The notes under the pieces are model-generated. The model was not told where the DNA came from. It did no database searches and saw nothing but the letters and a program-made list of their open reading frames with translations. Both the position numbers and the translations under genes were made by a program. Positions 5,487 to 6,589 of a stretch of DNA of 6,589 nt are shown here, one piece after another. Each line of letters begins with the position of its first letter. The stretch's first letter is position 1. The stretch lies in contig CAKTKX010000072.1 of the NCBI GenBank assembly GCA_934572365.1, positions 1-6,589 of the forward strand, given 5' to 3'. The stretch comes from an uncultured Oscillospiraceae bacterium. Lineage in GTDB: Bacteria; Bacillota; Clostridia; Oscillospirales; Oscillospiraceae.

Positions 5487-6427
5487 TTAAGCTTTATCAC
5501 CAGCGCCCCGATGGACAGCGCCCCGAAGGGAAGCCAGACGCCGTAGGCCATCAGCACGGCCAGGGCGAGGGAGAAAAGCGTTTGCAGCAGCTTTCCCAGA
5601 ACGTACGGCTTCAAGGAAAGCCCCGCCGTGACGGACACGGTCTGCATGGTGACGCACAGGCCGCCGAAGGCCAGTAGCCCCGAGCAAATGCAGAACCGGG
5701 CGGAAACGTCCGCGACGGCCAGCAGCTCACAGCAGCCGTTGGAAAGCTCCAGAATCCCCGTAATTGCGACCTGCACCGTCGTCGGAAGGATCCAGAAAAT
5801 CCAGCGCTTCAAAAATGCCAGCAGAACCCGGAAAAGCACCACCCAGCCGCATACCGTGGCCATGACCTGAACCGCGGTGGTCAAAGCGGAAGCGGGGGAG
5901 TGGGGACTTGTCTCCGTCAGCCTGACAGAAGCGGTAGGCTTTCCCGGAATCACCAGCGACGCGAACAACGCGCCCGCGATATGAATGCCCCACAGCGCCC
6001 AGGCCATCCAGCGGCGGGGGAACATGGCCGCCGCCATGCCGAAGAGGAATGCAGGCCCCGCGTTGCTGCAAAAGGAAAGCAGACGCTCCGCATCTGACTT
6101 TGTCAACTGCCCGCTGCGGAAAGCGACGGCAACGTTCTGCGCCCCCACGGGATACCCGCCCAGAAACGCCGGGATGAGTAGAGATTCCGCCCCCTTCGGC
6201 ATCCCGAACAGCCGTCCCAATGGCCGCAGGACTGTCAAAGAACTGCCAAGCAGGGAGCTTGTCAGCAGAATGGACAGCACAAAAAAGGGAAACAGGGACG
6301 GGATCACCGTCCGCAGGCACAGCTCAATGCCCTGACGCGCCCCCTCAATCGCTGTCCGTCCGTCCAGAATCAGCGCCAACATCCCCAAACTCACACAAAT
6401 TCCCGTCCAGAAATTTCTCCGTTTCAC
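5378..6427 (-). CDS. ylbJ: YlbJ-like sporulation integral membrane protein, C-terminus replaced by repeat element
   Basis: This 349-residue, strongly hydrophobic protein has about eight membrane segments. Family hallmarks are SLFPFFVLS (44-52), FLGGYPVGA (88-96) and LLSFCSNAGPAFLFG (116-130), as in YlbJ and the wider nucleoside-recognition (Gate) group. B. subtilis YlbJ is made in the mother cell under SigE and is needed for normal spore formation; its transported substrate is unknown. The start is GTG at 6427 after GAGGTGAGG; a TGA lies in frame three codons upstream, so no longer start is possible. Residues 314-349 are encoded by the palindromic element and contain no membrane segment. The last native helix (about 281-311) appears complete, so the protein may still work. 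Bacillus YlbJ is longer (about 400 residues), so this is a short variant. The divergent YqfC-like gene supports a sporulation role. Confidence 0.72.
   Translation of the reverse strand: MKRRNFWTGICVSLGMLALILDGRTAIEGARQGIELCLRTVIPSLFPFFVLSILLTSSLLGSSLTVLRPLGRLFGMPKGAESLLIPAFLGGYPVGAQNVAVAFRSGQLTKSDAERLLSFCSNAGPAFLFGMAAAMFPRRWMAWALWGIHIAGALFASLVIPGKPTASVRLTETSPHSPASALTTAVQVMATVCGWVVLFRVLLAFLKRWIFWILPTTVQVAITGILELSNGCCELLAVADVSARFCICSGLLAFGGLCVTMQTVSVTAGLSLKPYVLGKLLQTLFSLALAVLMAYGVWLPFGALSIGALVIKLKAAPRNCVCESQPSFCPTSAVPKMGNTYSIPPFSEL
5487..5489. repeat. Right copy of putative TTA target-site duplication
   Basis: TTA directly follows the TGCC right end of the palindromic element. Collapsing the two copies rejoins the YlbJ-like reading frame to the flanking DNA. 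Confidence 0.45.
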
Positions 6428-6445
6428 CAGACCTCACCTCGGAAG

Positions 6446-6481
6446 AATCTATGCAAATCAGCGGCTGTCCATTCATATGCT
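6446..6481. promoter_or_regulatory. Divergent promoter region with weak SigE-like boxes
   Basis: The 79 bp between the two sporulation genes must start transcription both ways. On the plus strand GCAAATC (6453-6459) and CATATGCT (6474-6481), 14 nt apart, match five of seven and five of eight bases of the SigE pattern kmATATT-N14-CATACAmT. On the minus strand CATAGATT (6453-6446) matches the -10 in six of eight, but with a poor -35. YlbJ and YqfC are SigE-controlled in Bacillus, which makes the reading plausible. The matches themselves are weak. Confidence 0.25.
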
Positions 6482-6506
6482 TTTACCGAGAGGGGGTGCC
6501 GGTTTC

Positions 6507-6589
6507 ATGGGAAAGGGACGAATGATTTTGCAGCGGCTGGCGGACGGGGCTGACCTTTCCGCAGAGCCGCTGCCGGGGCAGCCCATTGT
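6507..6589 (+). CDS. yqfC: YabP/YqfC-family sporulation protein, N-terminal fragment
   Basis: The frame encodes 27 complete residues before the window edge: a short basic start (MGKGRMILQ), then RLADGADLSAEPLPGQPI. This resembles the N-terminus of clostridial YqfC proteins, where an LxDxxDLxxE...LPGxP-like stretch precedes the YabP/YqfC beta-rich domain. YqfC is a small (about 90-100 residue) mother-cell sporulation protein, normally followed by yqfD and phoH. AGGGGGTG (6491-6498) lies 8 nt before the ATG, a good start. A second ATG at residue 6 lacks such a site. It is divergent from the YlbJ-like gene. With only 27 residues the call rests partly on context. Confidence 0.55.
   Translation, partial: MGKGRMILQRLADGADLSAEPLPGQPI

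Noticed and set aside
5242..5490. Plus-strand 82-codon open frame through the palindromic element
   Set aside because: Most of it is the palindrome read through; there is no convincing start signal and it overlaps the small Cys gene's start. It is likely a spurious repeat-derived ORF.

Overview
The window looks like chromosomal DNA of a fairly GC-rich, spore-forming gut-type Clostridia, most likely of the Oscillospiraceae/Ruminococcaceae kind. This is inferred from YlbJ-like and YqfC-like sporulation genes, strong AGGAGG-type ribosome binding sites, and a small Cys-rich protein type I associate with that group. No rRNA, tRNA, CRISPR array or transposase gene is visible.

Layout, left to right. 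(1) 1-335, minus: the start of an RNHCP-domain zinc protein gene running off the left edge, preceded by a 167-bp leader/intergenic region with two mutually exclusive hairpins. (2) 503-5255, minus: a tight five-gene run that looks like one operon. In order of transcription it holds a 69-residue five-Cys protein, an M20-family amidohydrolase, a double-zinc-ribbon protein with a C-terminal anchor (YdjG-like), a TPM-domain membrane protein (YdjH-like) and an SPFH protein with three C-terminal zinc ribbons (YdjI-like). Gaps are 13-35 bp and each start has a Shine-Dalgarno sequence. A clear TATAAT lies just upstream. (3) 5323-5489: a roughly 160-bp near-perfect palindrome flanked by TTA direct repeats, looking like a miniature non-autonomous element. 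It lies in the 3' end of the next gene and supplies its last 36 codons. (4) 5378-6427, minus: a YlbJ-like multi-spanning sporulation membrane protein. (5) 6507-6589, plus: the divergent start of a YabP/YqfC-family sporulation gene cut by the right edge.

How the genes may work together: in Bacillus subtilis the YdjG-YdjH-YdjI set is encoded with the PspA-family protein YdjF and forms a membrane complex that brings PspA to the membrane under envelope stress. Here the G-H-I order is kept, but no PspA gene lies in the window; an M20 hydrolase and the small Cys protein occupy the upstream positions. The most interesting points are this PspA-less membrane-stress module, the palindromic element with a reconstructable empty site, and the possible RNA switch in front of the RNHCP gene.
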